Positions 1-8,218 are shown, counted from the first letter of the stretch. The stretch is DNA of 64,000 nt from Clostridium sp. BSD9I1 (GCF_900185645.1 NZ_FYAM01000027.1:350567-414566); one strand, 5' to 3'. Numbers and translations are program-made. The notes: generated by a model from the letters alone, not told the origin.

Positions 1-89
1 ATTTTTTTATTCAATATGTTATTTAACAAATTATTAAATAGAGGTAAACATTTTGAAAAGTAATTGTTTGGTAAAGTTAACTATATGTA

Positions 90-118
90 TTGACATATTA
101 TGAATAAAAATATAAAAT
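90..118 (+). promoter_or_regulatory. Putative sigma-A promoter of the ABC importer operon
   Basis: TTGACA at 90-95 is followed after 17 bases by TAAAAT at 113-118. This would start transcription near 125 and leave a leader of about 170 nt before the permease gene at 298. The leader carries a small hairpin (stem CATCTCAAT/ATTGAGATG, about 214-234). It is not followed by a U-run, so it is not a clear terminator. No other gene is visible in positions 1-297. Confidence 0.5.
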
Positions 119-297
119 GAACATAATAAAACTAAGTAAACCTATAGGAATAGTTACAAAGATGACGTCAATTTAAAGTAAAATAATAAAATTATATAAA
201 TTACAAAATAAAGCATCTCAATGAAATTGAGATGTATTAATTAATAGTTAAACCTAGTATTTATATATGAATACTATAACAACCTGGAGGTGTTGAA

Positions 298-1248
298 ATG
301 AAGAGTAGGCTTAATTTTAAGATTTTTTTACCATTAGTAGCTTCAGCTATTGCAATGCTTATTAGTAAATTTGTCCCTAATAAAATACAGGCATATAGAA
401 CAGTTTACTGGGTTCCTTTTATTTGTACATTTGCAATAATATTTTTATTATTAATACTTATTTCATTGAAAAACAAAAAGCTTTTACATAATTTAAAGGA
501 AAAGGCACCATTAATTACGGTGGCAATTTTTATATTATCATTAATGGAAGTGTTAACAGCTAAAACAAGGATATTACCACTACCATATTTTCCAGCACCA
601 GGACAAGTAGTGGATGCTATGATAACTGATTGGAAAATGCTTTTAACAAGTGCATTATATTCACTTAGAATGCTAACTTTAGGTTATTTTGTAGGAGCAG
701 CACTAGGACTTGTAACAGGTACAATGATAGGTTGGAATAAGAAGTTAAACTATTGGCTCTCTCCACTGCAAAAGGTCATAGGGCCAATACCAGCAACAGC
801 ATGGATTCCAATTGCAATGACAGTTTTTCCTACAAGCTTTGCTGCTAGTATATTTATACTGGCACTAACAGTGTGGTTTCCAGTTACGGTTATGACAAGC
901 TCTGGAATTGCAAATGTTAGAAAGTCATATTTTGAGGTAGCAGAAACCCTTGGCGCTAACAAGTGGTATTTAATATTTAAAGTAGCGCTGCCTTCAGCTC
1001 TGCCAAATATATTTATAGGACTGTTTATGGGCCTTGGAACATCCTTTGTTACATTAATAGTAGCAGAAATGTTAGGAGTTAAAGCTGGTCTTGGATGGTA
1101 TATTAACTGGGCTCAAGGATGGGCAGAATATAAGAAGGTTTATGCGAGCTTGGTTGTTATGTCCCTATTATTCTCTACAATTATAACGCTATTATTTAAG
1201 GTTAGAGATAGGATACTGATATGGCAAAGGGGGCTTATAAAATGGTAA
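298..1248 (+). CDS. ABC transporter permease, SsuC/TauC (NitT/TauT) type
   Basis: Inner-membrane permease of an aliphatic-sulfonate/taurine/nitrate-type importer. The C-terminal two thirds form a binding-protein-dependent transport domain with several membrane spans. The cytoplasmic EAA loop, which contacts the ATPase, lies around residues 210-235 (EVAETLGANKWYLIFKVALP). At 316 residues it is longer than the usual 250-270, because an N-terminal extension of about 70 residues adds two predicted membrane helices. The ATG follows a GGAGGTG Shine-Dalgarno sequence. The ATPase gene overlaps its 3' end and the binding-protein gene follows, so this is a complete three-gene importer. The substrate cannot be read from the sequence; sulfonates, nitrate or thiamine precursors are all possible. 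Confidence 0.9.
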   Translation: MKSRLNFKIFLPLVASAIAMLISKFVPNKIQAYRTVYWVPFICTFAIIFLLLILISLKNKKLLHNLKEKAPLITVAIFILSLMEVLTAKTRILPLPYFPAPGQVVDAMITDWKMLLTSALYSLRMLTLGYFVGAALGLVTGTMIGWNKKLNYWLSPLQKVIGPIPATAWIPIAMTVFPTSFAASIFILALTVWFPVTVMTSSGIANVRKSYFEVAETLGANKWYLIFKVALPSALPNIFIGLFMGLGTSFVTLIVAEMLGVKAGLGWYINWAQGWAEYKKVYASLVVMSLLFSTIITLLFKVRDRILIWQRGLIKW

Positions 1249-1997
1249 AGAGTGAAGGAAAAATATTAGTGGAAAATTTGAGTTGTGAGTTTGTAGACCA
1301 TGAAGGTAATAAAATGACAGCCTTAGATAAGGTTAATTTAGAGTTTAACGCTGGAGAATTCGTATCAATTGTAGGGCCAAGTGGCTGTGGAAAGTCAACA
1401 TTACTTAGAATAATTGCAGGCCTTCAAAAGCCAAGTAATGGAGGTACATTATTGGATAATGATGAAATTAATGGTCCAAGTTATGAGAGAGGATTAGTAT
1501 TTCAGGATCCTACGCTGTTTCCATGGATTAATGTTCGTGATAACGTAGCTACGGGGCTTGTGGCTAGGAAATTATATAAGGAAAGAAAGAATGATGTAAC
1601 AGAATACATTAATCTTGTTGGTCTTAAGGGCTTTGAAAAGTCCTATCCTCATCAATTATCTGGGGGAATGGCTCAGAGAGTAGCTATTGCAAGAGCCTTA
1701 GTAAATCATCCTAAGGTGCTGCTTTTAGATGAACCTTTAGGAGCACTGGATGCCTTCACTCGTATGTACATGCAGGATGAAATACTAAGAATATGGAAAG
1801 AACGTAAAAGCACAATGATTTTGGTTACTCATGATGTGGACGAGGCAATTTATCTAAGCGATAAGATAGTAATAATGTCCCCACGTCCTGGTCGAGTTCA
1901 AAAGGTTATAGATGTTAGTATGGCTAGACCAAGAAGAAGAAATGGTAAGGAATTTACGGAGCTTAGAAATGAAATATTAGAAGTGCTTAATTTTTAG
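1242..1997 (+). CDS. ABC transporter ATPase, SsuB/TauB type
   Basis: Cytoplasmic ATPase that energises the adjacent permease. Walker A GPSGCGKST is near residue 45, the Q-loop VFQDP near 86, the ABC signature LSGGMAQR near 140, Walker B LLLDEPLGALD near 159, and the switch His in LVTHD near 195, so all catalytic motifs are intact. I chose the ATG at 1242. It overlaps the permease stop as ATGGTAA and has AAAGGGGG eight bases upstream. An earlier in-frame ATG at 1221 lies before that Shine-Dalgarno sequence and is less likely. The overlap suggests translational coupling. Confidence 0.92.
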   Translation: MVKSEGKILVENLSCEFVDHEGNKMTALDKVNLEFNAGEFVSIVGPSGCGKSTLLRIIAGLQKPSNGGTLLDNDEINGPSYERGLVFQDPTLFPWINVRDNVATGLVARKLYKERKNDVTEYINLVGLKGFEKSYPHQLSGGMAQRVAIARALVNHPKVLLLDEPLGALDAFTRMYMQDEILRIWKERKSTMILVTHDVDEAIYLSDKIVIMSPRPGRVQKVIDVSMARPRRRNGKEFTELRNEILEVLNF

Positions 1998-2009
1998 GAG
2001 GTAACAATT

Positions 2010-2999
2010 TTGAAAAAAGGTATTATAAGAATTATTAGTGTATTATCAATTACAGCGGTGCTTGCCACAGGATGCTCAAGCAAATCAAAAGAAACTGCTT
2101 CAAAGGACACAAAGGGTGAACTTACAAAGGTGACACTTGGAACATATAACGGTACTTGTGAGGCACCACTATATGCAGCGGTTGAAAATGGTACTTTTAA
2201 GAAATATGGTTTAGATGTAGAACTTGTAAATATAAACTCTGAAACTCTTAAGGAAGGACTTGCTTCAGGAAAAATAGATGGAGCTCAAATTTCTCCAGGA
2301 ATGTTTAAGGCAATAGAGCAGGGACTTAATATTAAACTTACAAACGGAGTACATACAGGATGTATCCAAGGGGTTGTATCAAAGGACTCAAAAATACAAT
2401 CTGTTAAGGATTTAAAGGGTAAGAAAATTGGAATAGATGCTATTGGGGGAGTTCCTCAGGTGCTTTTAACTCTTGAACTTGGTAAATATAATATTGATGG
2501 AAAAACTGACGTAGAGTGGAGAGTATATCCTCAGGCAAACTTACAACAGGCTCTTGACAAGGGAGATATTGATGCATTTGCAGCTTGGGATCCATATGGA
2601 GCTATGGCTGTATCTTCAGGGAAGGCTAGAAAGATATTTGGAAACAACAATAGTGAAAGTGGAGCACAGGACAGCTACTGCTGCTTCTTAGGGGTAAATG
2701 GAAAACTTGCTCAGGAAAAACCTGAAATTGCAAAGGCAATTGATGATGCTTGGAAAGAAGCAAATGAATGGGTACAGCACAATCATGAAGATGCAGGAAA
2801 AATGGCCGTTGATAAGAAATATGTAAGCAGCGGAGATGAAGTTGCAAATAGTAAACTAATTGGAGACTATAAGTTTGTATCTGATAAAGAAAAGGCAAAG
2901 GTAGACTTTAAAAATACTTTAGATGCTATGAAAAAACAAGGAATACTTGATCAGGCAACAGATGTTAATCAGCTTGTAGAAGACACTTTTATAAAATAA
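2010..2999 (+). CDS. ABC transporter substrate-binding lipoprotein, NitT/TauT type
   Basis: Extracellular binding protein for the importer just upstream, tethered as a lipoprotein. The leader is positively charged then hydrophobic and ends in the lipobox LATGC, with the lipidated Cys at residue 22. The mature part resembles SsuA/NMT1-like proteins: a YNGTCEAPLYAAVENG segment at the N-terminal lobe and AAWDPYGA in the second lobe. The start is TTG, 12 bases after the ATPase stop and preceded by TAGGAGGT. It ends directly before a short GC-richer repeat shared with three other genes in the window. The ligand is not determined by the sequence. Confidence 0.9.
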   Translation: MKKGIIRIISVLSITAVLATGCSSKSKETASKDTKGELTKVTLGTYNGTCEAPLYAAVENGTFKKYGLDVELVNINSETLKEGLASGKIDGAQISPGMFKAIEQGLNIKLTNGVHTGCIQGVVSKDSKIQSVKDLKGKKIGIDAIGGVPQVLLTLELGKYNIDGKTDVEWRVYPQANLQQALDKGDIDAFAAWDPYGAMAVSSGKARKIFGNNNSESGAQDSYCCFLGVNGKLAQEKPEIAKAIDDAWKEANEWVQHNHEDAGKMAVDKKYVSSGDEVANSKLIGDYKFVSDKEKAKVDFKNTLDAMKKQGILDQATDVNQLVEDTFIK

Positions 3000-3012
3000 A
3001 GTGTTAAAATTA

Positions 3013-3041
3013 AAGTGCCATCCACGTGGCAAGTGGCAAGT
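3013..3041 (+). repeat. Post-stop short repeat, copy 1
   Basis: A 29-base sequence starting AAGTGCCA, containing CACGTGG and ending GTGGCAAGT. It lies 13 bases after the stop of the binding-protein gene. Close copies occur at 8341, 10422 and 13150, each just behind a stop codon and in the same orientation relative to the gene. It can fold with TGCCA pairing to TGGCA around a CACGTG core. Confidence 0.7.
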
Positions 3042-3134
3042 GAATAATAGACAATGGCTAAAATTATTAATATTGATTAATTATTTTATTTGTGATACTA
3101 TGAAAATAAATTAGTAAAGAAATAATTTTAATGT

Positions 3135-3232
3135 TAAAAGGGAGTAGCTGCCCGTATTAGGGTGATAAAGTCAACATACTGGCTTTCGAGTCTGGCTTTA
3201 TCGTGGCTTATTTTAGTCAAGTGAGACTTTTA
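3135..3232 (+). ncRNA. yybP-ykoY manganese riboswitch aptamer
   Basis: The leader of the GDT1-type exporter carries the hallmarks of the yybP-ykoY Mn2+ riboswitch: GGGAGTAGC at 3140-3148, GTCAACATACTGGC around 3170-3183, and CGAGTCTGGC around 3187-3196. The closing stem P1 pairs TAAAAG (3135-3140) with CTTTTA (3227-3232). This family is known to sense Mn2+ and to turn on Mn exporters of exactly the downstream type. The 3' strand of P1 is also part of the 5' arm of the first terminator, so ligand binding should favour read-through. Confidence 0.88.
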
Positions 3233-3272
3233 GCACAATGGCTTATTTGTCGTTGTGTTGAAGGTCTTTTTT
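3224..3272 (+). terminator. Riboswitch terminator 1
   Basis: The arm AGACTTTTAGCACAA (3224-3238) pairs over 15 positions, three of them G-U, with TTGTGTTGAAGGTCT (3253-3267). A run of six T (3267-3272) follows. Its 5' arm contains the 3' strand of aptamer stem P1, so the two cannot form together. Confidence 0.85.
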
Positions 3273-3309
3273 AGCGTAATAATTATGTTAAAAAAGATTT
3301 TCAACACAA
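3253..3309 (+). promoter_or_regulatory. Candidate antiterminator hairpin between the two riboswitch terminators
   Basis: The 3' arm of terminator 1, extended to 3253-3275, pairs over 23 positions with 3287-3309 (GTTAAAAAAGATTTTCAACA and onward), using a few G-U pairs. The right-hand strand is the 5' arm of terminator 2. The fold therefore excludes both terminators at once and has no U-run after it. It would be the ON conformation once aptamer stem P1 has captured the 5' arm of terminator 1. Confidence 0.6.
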
Positions 3310-3345
3310 AGATAAGCGTTGTGCTGAAGGTCTTTAATTTTTTAT
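3293..3345 (+). terminator. Riboswitch terminator 2
   Basis: AAAGATTTTCAACACAA (3293-3309) pairs over all 17 positions, counting G-U, with TTGTGCTGAAGGTCTTT (3319-3335), followed by AATTTTTTAT. The sequence is clearly related to terminator 1, as if the expression platform had been duplicated. It ends about 30 bases before the exporter start codon. Confidence 0.8.
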
Positions 3346-3373
3346 ATTTTAATCCAAAAAGGAGGTTATAATA

Positions 3374-4081
3374 ATGACAGCATTTATCAAAGCATTATTA
3401 TTTGTAGTTGTGGCAGAAATGGGTGATAAAACTCAGCTTCTAGCAATGGCTATGGCAAGTAAATACAAGGCGAAGCAGGTACTTATAGGAGTCTTTATTG
3501 CTACTATTTTTAATCATGCTCTTGCTGTAGCAGTTGGAAGTTATTTAAGTGCTTTTATTCCAATGGATACCGTAAAAATTGTTGCAGCAATATCATTTTT
3601 AATCTTTGGTCTTTGGACGTTAAGAGGAGATAAAATTGATGATGAAAATGAGAAAAAGGCTAAGTTTGGTCCGATTGTTACCGTAGCTATAGCATTTTTT
3701 CTAGCGGAAATGGGGGATAAGACTCAGCTTATGACTATAGCTATTTCAGCACAATATCAACAACCAATTTATATACTTATGGGAACAACTGTTGGTATGA
3801 TGGTTGCAGATAGTATAGGAATTATAGGAGGAGCATGGATGTGCAAAAATGTTCCAGAGGCATACATAAAGTGGATAGCAGGAATAATATTTATGTTCTT
3901 TGGAACTTTAACACTATATGGCTCAGTTCCTGCAAGTATGCTAAACGCAGCGTATATAAGTTTATATCTTATAATAACAGCAATACTTATATACTTAGCA
4001 GGAGTTAAATTTGCATATCATGATGAGGTTTCTAATATAGTTTCAGTAGAAAAGAGTAATCCACAAAGTGAGATAAAATAA
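3374..4081 (+). CDS. Manganese exporter, UPF0016 / GDT1-TMEM165 family (MneA-like)
   Basis: Polytopic inner-membrane protein of 235 residues that is expected to export Mn2+. The family signature E-x-G-D-K-T-Q appears twice, EMGDKTQL at residues 15-22 and again at about 112-119, one in each half of the internally duplicated fold. These acidic residues line the cation path in the family. About six to seven hydrophobic helices are visible. The ATG at 3374 is preceded by AAAGGAGG. The yybP-ykoY riboswitch upstream supports the Mn assignment. It appears to be a single-gene transcript. Confidence 0.9.
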   Translation: MTAFIKALLFVVVAEMGDKTQLLAMAMASKYKAKQVLIGVFIATIFNHALAVAVGSYLSAFIPMDTVKIVAAISFLIFGLWTLRGDKIDDENEKKAKFGPIVTVAIAFFLAEMGDKTQLMTIAISAQYQQPIYILMGTTVGMMVADSIGIIGGAWMCKNVPEAYIKWIAGIIFMFFGTLTLYGSVPASMLNAAYISLYLIITAILIYLAGVKFAYHDEVSNIVSVEKSNPQSEIK

Positions 4082-4144
4082 ATATATAACAGAATTATTC
4101 AAGCATATAATTAAAAGTGGAAATAAGATTGAGAGGTGTAAAAA

Positions 4145-4711
4145 TTGATTAAAGAACTTATATTAAAAAATAGATCCTATAGAAGATTTTATGAGGATAA
4201 AACCATTGAAATGGACACTTTAAGAGAGCTTGTAGATTTGGCTAGGTTATCACCTTCAGGTGCTAATAGACAGGGATTAAAATATGCTATATCAAATACT
4301 AAGGAGAAAAATGATAAGATATATGATTGCTTAGGATGGGCAGGATATTTGAAAGACTGGGACGGTCCAGAAGAAGGAGAAAGACCAAGTGCGTATTTAG
4401 TAGTTGTTAGTGATACGTCCCTTGGTGCTGTTTTACCACAGGATGAAGGAATAGCAGGCCAAAGCATTTTACTTGGTGCTGTTGAAAAAGGTCTTGGAGG
4501 GTGTTTCATTAAAAATATTAATAAGAAAAAATTAGCTGAGGCACTTAATTTAGATGATAAATATGAAATATCACTTGTATTAGCATTAGGTTATCCAAAG
4601 GAAGAAGTGATTATTGAACCTATGAATGAAAATGGAGACATTAAATATTGGCGAGATGAAGACTTAGTACATTATGTGCCTAAAAGAGGATTAGATGAGC
4701 TGATTTTATAG
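4145..4711 (+). CDS. Nitroreductase family flavoprotein
   Basis: A 188-residue cytoplasmic FMN-dependent oxidoreductase. The N-terminal RSYRRFYEDKTI segment matches the family's phosphate-binding Arg cluster, LARLSPSGANRQ follows near residue 34, and a glycine-rich GAVEKGLGGCFI segment lies near residue 120. The start is TTG at 4145 behind GAGAGGTG. It begins 63 bases after the exporter gene and could be co-transcribed with it, but no function in metal handling can be shown. The electron acceptor in the cell is unknown. Confidence 0.85.
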   Translation: MIKELILKNRSYRRFYEDKTIEMDTLRELVDLARLSPSGANRQGLKYAISNTKEKNDKIYDCLGWAGYLKDWDGPEEGERPSAYLVVVSDTSLGAVLPQDEGIAGQSILLGAVEKGLGGCFIKNINKKKLAEALNLDDKYEISLVLALGYPKEEVIIEPMNENGDIKYWRDEDLVHYVPKRGLDELIL

Positions 4712-4724
4712 TAACCAATATGCT

Positions 4725-4789
4725 AGTAACCAATAGCCAATATAGATGTTTTGCAACAGGAAACTGCATTTTATTGGTCATTGGTTACT
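4725..4789. repeat. Inverted repeat downstream of the nitroreductase gene
   Basis: AGTAACCAATAGCCAATA (4725-4742) pairs with TATTGGTCATTGGTTACT (4772-4789) with two mismatches. A further copy of AGTAACCAAT-like sequence precedes it, and a similar tract (TAGTAACCAGTAACCAG) lies at 27733 behind another gene. There is no U-run directly after the stem. It may be a degenerate terminator or a simple repeat. Confidence 0.5.
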
Positions 4790-4803
4790 AATAACTGGAT
4801 GCT

Positions 4804-4824
4804 AAAAAATGCTTAGCGTTTTTT
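4804..4824. terminator. Bidirectional terminator between convergent genes
   Basis: AAAAAATGC (4804-4812) pairs with GCGTTTTTT (4816-4824) around a TTA loop. It has T-runs on both strands and lies between the convergent nitroreductase and cupin genes, ending directly at the cupin stop codon. Confidence 0.7.
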
Positions 4825-5166
4825 CTATATTTCTTTAGAATATATAGTGGATGGGTTTGGTGTTAAAATAACAAAGCAGGACATGTTTTTATCTCCTGTA
4901 TTTTTTAAAGCAAACATTGCTGCTCCATCGCAATGTAAAACATCACCTTCAGTAAGCTTACTCATAGTTCCCTCTACAGTAACTTCTCCTTCACCTACAA
5001 GCACATGAACAATAAGATCGCTATTTTCATGGTTATGAGGAGGCACTTCTTGGCCAGGTTTTAGATTTAAAATAAAATTAAGAACCTTGTCTTCATTAAA
5101 AAGAACTCTCTTTGTAATAGTCTCATCTAAGTACACCATTTTATCTGATATTTTTTCTATTTTCAT
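4825..5166 (-). CDS. Small cupin-domain protein
   Basis: A single-domain cupin of 113 residues. Cupin motif 1 is visible as PPHNHENSD (residues about 42-50) followed by GEGEVTVEG, with the two His and one Glu/Asp that usually bind a metal. Motif 2 is weaker (LHCDGAAMFALKNTG). A stand-alone cupin of this size may be an enzyme, a metal sensor or a sugar-binding protein; nothing in the sequence decides. It follows the ferredoxin gene on the same strand after 56 bases, so the two are probably co-transcribed and end at the terminator at 4804-4824. Confidence 0.8.
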   Translation of the reverse strand: MKIEKISDKMVYLDETITKRVLFNEDKVLNFILNLKPGQEVPPHNHENSDLIVHVLVGEGEVTVEGTMSKLTEGDVLHCDGAAMFALKNTGDKNMSCFVILTPNPSTIYSKEI

Positions 5167-5222
5167 AATTATCCCTCCATAAATAAATTTCTGTGAAAAA
5201 CTTTACTTTAAGCAAGCTTATA

Positions 5223-5411
5223 TCATTCAATTATTATTGCATTTACAGGGCAGCTTGTTTCAGTATCTTTTGCACTTTCTATTAGTGTTTCCCAAATTTC
5301 ATTTTCTAATGCTTCTGCTTTCCCATTATCTTTCATTTCAAAGATTTCCGGACACATTCCAGCACATAATCCGCATCCTATACAGGTATCTTTATCAACA
5401 AACGCTTTCAT
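5223..5411 (-). CDS. Single-cluster ferredoxin
   Basis: A 62-residue cytoplasmic electron carrier. CIGCGLCAGMCP supplies three of the four cysteines of one [4Fe-4S] cluster plus an extra Cys, and SCPVNAI near the C-terminus supplies the last. The second cluster of clostridial 2[4Fe-4S] ferredoxins is missing, so this resembles the Bacillus Fer / Thermotoga type. I chose the ATG at 5411, which has AGGGGTG seven bases upstream. The in-frame GTG at 5420 lies inside that Shine-Dalgarno sequence. It is the first gene of a pair with the cupin gene. Confidence 0.88.
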   Translation of the reverse strand: MKAFVDKDTCIGCGLCAGMCPEIFEMKDNGKAEALENEIWETLIESAKDTETSCPVNAIIIE

Positions 5412-5508
5412 AAATAACACCCCTTATAAATTATTTTTGTATCTCCTATGCTTAAATTGTAAATCATTAGCATTGGAAATAATGTGATTCAAATCAAAAA
5501 CTAGAAGT

Positions 5509-6288
5509 ATTACGATATTTTTAATGCTTTGGGTCGTATAGAACTTTCATCTAGGAAGGCGTTCATTTCACCGAGAACGGCTAATATTTATAAATTTAAA
5601 ATTCCTAAACCGCCTAAACTCGCTATCACTCAGACAGTAGGCGGCTCTTAACGGTATTTTAAATTTATAAATAAAGCCGTTCTAAGGCTCATTCAATGCC
5701 TTCTACGATGAAAGTTCTATGCTTCTAGAGCATTAAAAAGTTCTTCATGTGAACAGCTGAAGGAAGAAATTCAGCCAACTGAATTTCTAAAATATTTTAG
5801 GAATTAGTGCACAAAGATCTTTTAGGGCGTCAGCCCGGACGTTACAAGAGCTGATACGAAATAAATGAGGAAATTTAATTTACAAGTTAAAGATAAGATA
5901 ATATAACAAAAGGTTTTTATCGAAAATAGAATGATTAACATTTTACGACCTATCGGTCTGCGTGCTTATCAGCCCTTTGGCAAGCGTCAATTTAAAGGAA
6001 TTTCGTCAAAACGAAATTCCTTCCTTCAGTCAGTGAGCCTGAACGATATTTTTAATGTTGAACACAAGTATGAAATTTGCATTGTAGAAAGCATTGAGCA
6101 AGCAATTAAAAGCTCTTTATTTCTGATTTTAAGGCGCCGTATAGAGCCTTCTACTGTTTGAGCTGTAGGCGAGTTTAGAAGGCTTAGACGCCTTAAAAGG
6201 AAGAAATGTTAGAGTTTTTTTGCGTAGCGAACGCTTTCCTAAATGCAAATTCCATACGACCTGTTCAACATTAAAAACGTCGCAATTT
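5509..6288. repeat. Two-armed hairpin element 1 (complete composite)
   Basis: The best-preserved composite. Left arm 5509-5745 (type A, beginning ATTACGATATTTTTAATG) and right arm 6041-6288 (type B, ending CATTAAAAACGTCGCAAT) are long hairpins in opposite orientation, so the outer ends form an inverted repeat. The apical stems are CCGCCTA/TAGGCGG on the left and GCCTTCTA/TAGAAGGC on the right. The 295-bp core carries small hairpins: AAATTCAG/CTGAATTT at about 5767, GGGCgtcaGCCC near 5825, and the GACCTATCGGTC region near 5947. No gene is credible inside. It lies between the divergent ferredoxin and aroE genes. Confidence 0.85.
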
Positions 6289-6379
6289 CCTTTAATTATG
6301 CTATAATAACAAATAAAAATTAAAATAGTAAAGATAGGTATTGTGTATATACTATTTTATAATAAAGGGGGCTAATATT

Positions 6380-7183
6380 TTGAAAAAATTATATGGATTA
6401 TTGGGAGAAAAGCTTGGACATAGTTTTTCGCCGCAAATACATTCACTAATATTTAAAGAATTAGATATAGAAGGATACTATCATTTATTTGAAGTGAATA
6501 AGGCGGAGCTGCATAATGCAGTCTTAGGATTTAAAGCTCTAAAAGTAACAGGAGTAAATGTGACCATTCCTTATAAGGTTGATATGGTAAAATATTTAGA
6601 TGATATATCACCAGAAGGCAAGAACATAGGGGCAATTAATACAATATGCTTTAAAGATGGAAAAACCATAGGATATAATACAGATTATTATGGTTTTGGA
6701 ATGATGCTGGATAAATTTAATGTGAAAGTAAAAGGAAAAAATGCAGTTATTTTGGGGTCAGGAGGAGCTTCCCAAGCTGTGCTTCAATTCCTATTAGATA
6801 ATGGTGTTAATGAAGTTACTTTTGCAACCAGAAATGAAGAGCAATGTAAGAAAAAGTGTAAGGAATTTAAAGCTATTGATTATAATAAAATTAAGTATCT
6901 AAATAATCAAGATATAGTAATTAACTGTACTCCACTGGGAATGTACCCTAATGTAGAAAGCTCTCCTTTAAGTAAGGAAGATGTCTTAAAATTTACTACA
7001 GTTGTTGATTTGATTTATAATCCAGAGGAGACCTTATTGCTAAAATACGCAAGAGAACAAGGAATACAAGGTGTAAATGGATTATATATGTTAGTAGGGC
7101 AAGCGATAAAGGCACAGGAGTTGTGGAATAGTGTAATAATTAATAAAGAATCTGTGGATAAAATTTATGAGGAATTCAAATAA
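6380..7183 (+). CDS. aroE: Shikimate 5-dehydrogenase
   Basis: NADPH-dependent reduction of 3-dehydroshikimate to shikimate in aromatic amino-acid synthesis. GHSFSPQIH near residue 14 holds the shikimate-binding Ser-x-Ser, NVTIPYK near residue 62 the catalytic Lys, GYNTDYYGF near residue 100 the catalytic Asp, and GSGGASQAV near residue 128 the NADP loop. TTG at 6380 was chosen because AAGGGGGC lies eight bases upstream, giving 267 residues. A longer frame from 6341 has no such signal. The hairpin composite ends about 90 bases upstream and a TATAAT at 6301-6306 lies between. No other shikimate gene is in the window. Confidence 0.93.
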   Translation: MKKLYGLLGEKLGHSFSPQIHSLIFKELDIEGYYHLFEVNKAELHNAVLGFKALKVTGVNVTIPYKVDMVKYLDDISPEGKNIGAINTICFKDGKTIGYNTDYYGFGMMLDKFNVKVKGKNAVILGSGGASQAVLQFLLDNGVNEVTFATRNEEQCKKKCKEFKAIDYNKIKYLNNQDIVINCTPLGMYPNVESSPLSKEDVLKFTTVVDLIYNPEETLLLKYAREQGIQGVNGLYMLVGQAIKAQELWNSVIINKESVDKIYEEFK

Positions 7184-7210
7184 AAATACGATTTTAAAAG
7201 GAGCAAAAAA

Positions 7211-7603
7211 ATGAAGTGGTTAAGAAATTTCATGATTGGAAGAAATGGTGTAGATCATATATGTATAGCTTTAATAGTGGGCTATATGGCAACTTCTTTA
7301 ATAGTTTCTGTTACAGGTATTAAAGCTCTGATGATTATTGGCTATATTTTGTGGGGAATATGTTTATTTAGAATATTATCTCGTGATATTATAAAACGAC
7401 GAAAAGAAAATATGGTATTTTTACAGTGGTGGAATAAGATATCCTATAAATTTAGAAATAAATCTAACGAAATAAAATCCATGAAGACCTACCGTATTTT
7501 TAAATGCCCAAACTGTAAATTAAAACTTCGTGTACCAAAGGGAAAGGGAAAAGTTACAATTACTTGCTCAAGGTGTAAAACAGAGTTTTCTAAAAGGACT
7601 TAG
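7211..7603 (+). CDS. Small membrane protein with C-terminal zinc ribbon
   Basis: 130 residues. Two hydrophobic helices (about residues 18-38 and 40-56) are followed by a basic linker and a C-terminal four-cysteine module, CPNCKLKLRVP at about residue 99 and CSRCKTEF near 118. This looks like the MJ0042-type zinc-finger found at the ends of other small bacterial proteins. The function is unknown. The ATG has AAAGGAG upstream, 27 bases after aroE, so it is probably in the same transcript. Confidence 0.75.
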   Translation: MKWLRNFMIGRNGVDHICIALIVGYMATSLIVSVTGIKALMIIGYILWGICLFRILSRDIIKRRKENMVFLQWWNKISYKFRNKSNEIKSMKTYRIFKCPNCKLKLRVPKGKGKVTITCSRCKTEFSKRT

Positions 7604-7717
7604 GGGAAAGCGGATTAGACGAGGTAGTAAAAGATTTTCTGTGAGCTAAATTGAGGGGAATTAAACAGAGCATGAAAATTGTTATTAAATTTAATAAAAA
7701 TAATGGGGGGATAGTGT

Positions 7718-8218
7718 ATGGAATATAAAATTGAAGAAATGAAATCATCTGATTGGGAACAGGTAAAGAATATTTATTTAGAGGGAATAAAGACAAAGAT
7801 AGCAACATTTCAGACGGAAGCACCTACTTGGGAAGAGTGGAATAGTGGTCATATTAATTCATGCAGATTAGTTGCACGTTCAGGGGATAATGTATTAGGT
7901 TGGGCAGCACTGAGTCCGACCTCAGGTAGATGCTGTTATGTAGGAGTAGTAGAAGTTAGTATTTACATAGGAGAAAAATATAAAGGACAAGGTGTAGGGA
8001 CGGCTCTCTTTGAACAGTTAATTAGACTATCAGAAGAAAGTGGTTTTTGGACTTTGTATTCTTCGATTATAAGAAAAAATAGTGCAAGTATAGCCCTTCA
8101 TAAAAAGTGCGGTTTTAGGGAAATAGGAATGAGAGAAAAGATAGCTAAGACCAGTGAGGGGATATGGCATGATGTAGTTTTAATGGAGAGAAGAAGTAAA
8201 GTAGCTGGCATAGATTAA
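7718..8218 (+). CDS. GNAT acetyltransferase, phosphinothricin/methionine-sulfoximine type
   Basis: A 166-residue cytoplasmic N-acetyltransferase. The acetyl-CoA pyrophosphate loop is GQGVGTAL near residue 90, and the ASIALHKKCGFRE segment near 127 is characteristic of the Pat/MddA subgroup, as is the early WEEWN segment. Members acetylate phosphinothricin or methionine sulfoximine, but many act on other amines, so the substrate is open. The ATG follows GGGGGG. A strong terminator follows at 8260-8308. Confidence 0.85.
   Translation: MEYKIEEMKSSDWEQVKNIYLEGIKTKIATFQTEAPTWEEWNSGHINSCRLVARSGDNVLGWAALSPTSGRCCYVGVVEVSIYIGEKYKGQGVGTALFEQLIRLSEESGFWTLYSSIIRKNSASIALHKKCGFREIGMREKIAKTSEGIWHDVVLMERRSKVAGID

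Noticed and set aside
5931..6161. 76-residue plus-strand reading frame between ferredoxin and aroE
   Set aside because: It lies wholly within hairpin element 1 and spans core and arm. It has no Shine-Dalgarno sequence, and other copies of the repeat do not keep the frame.
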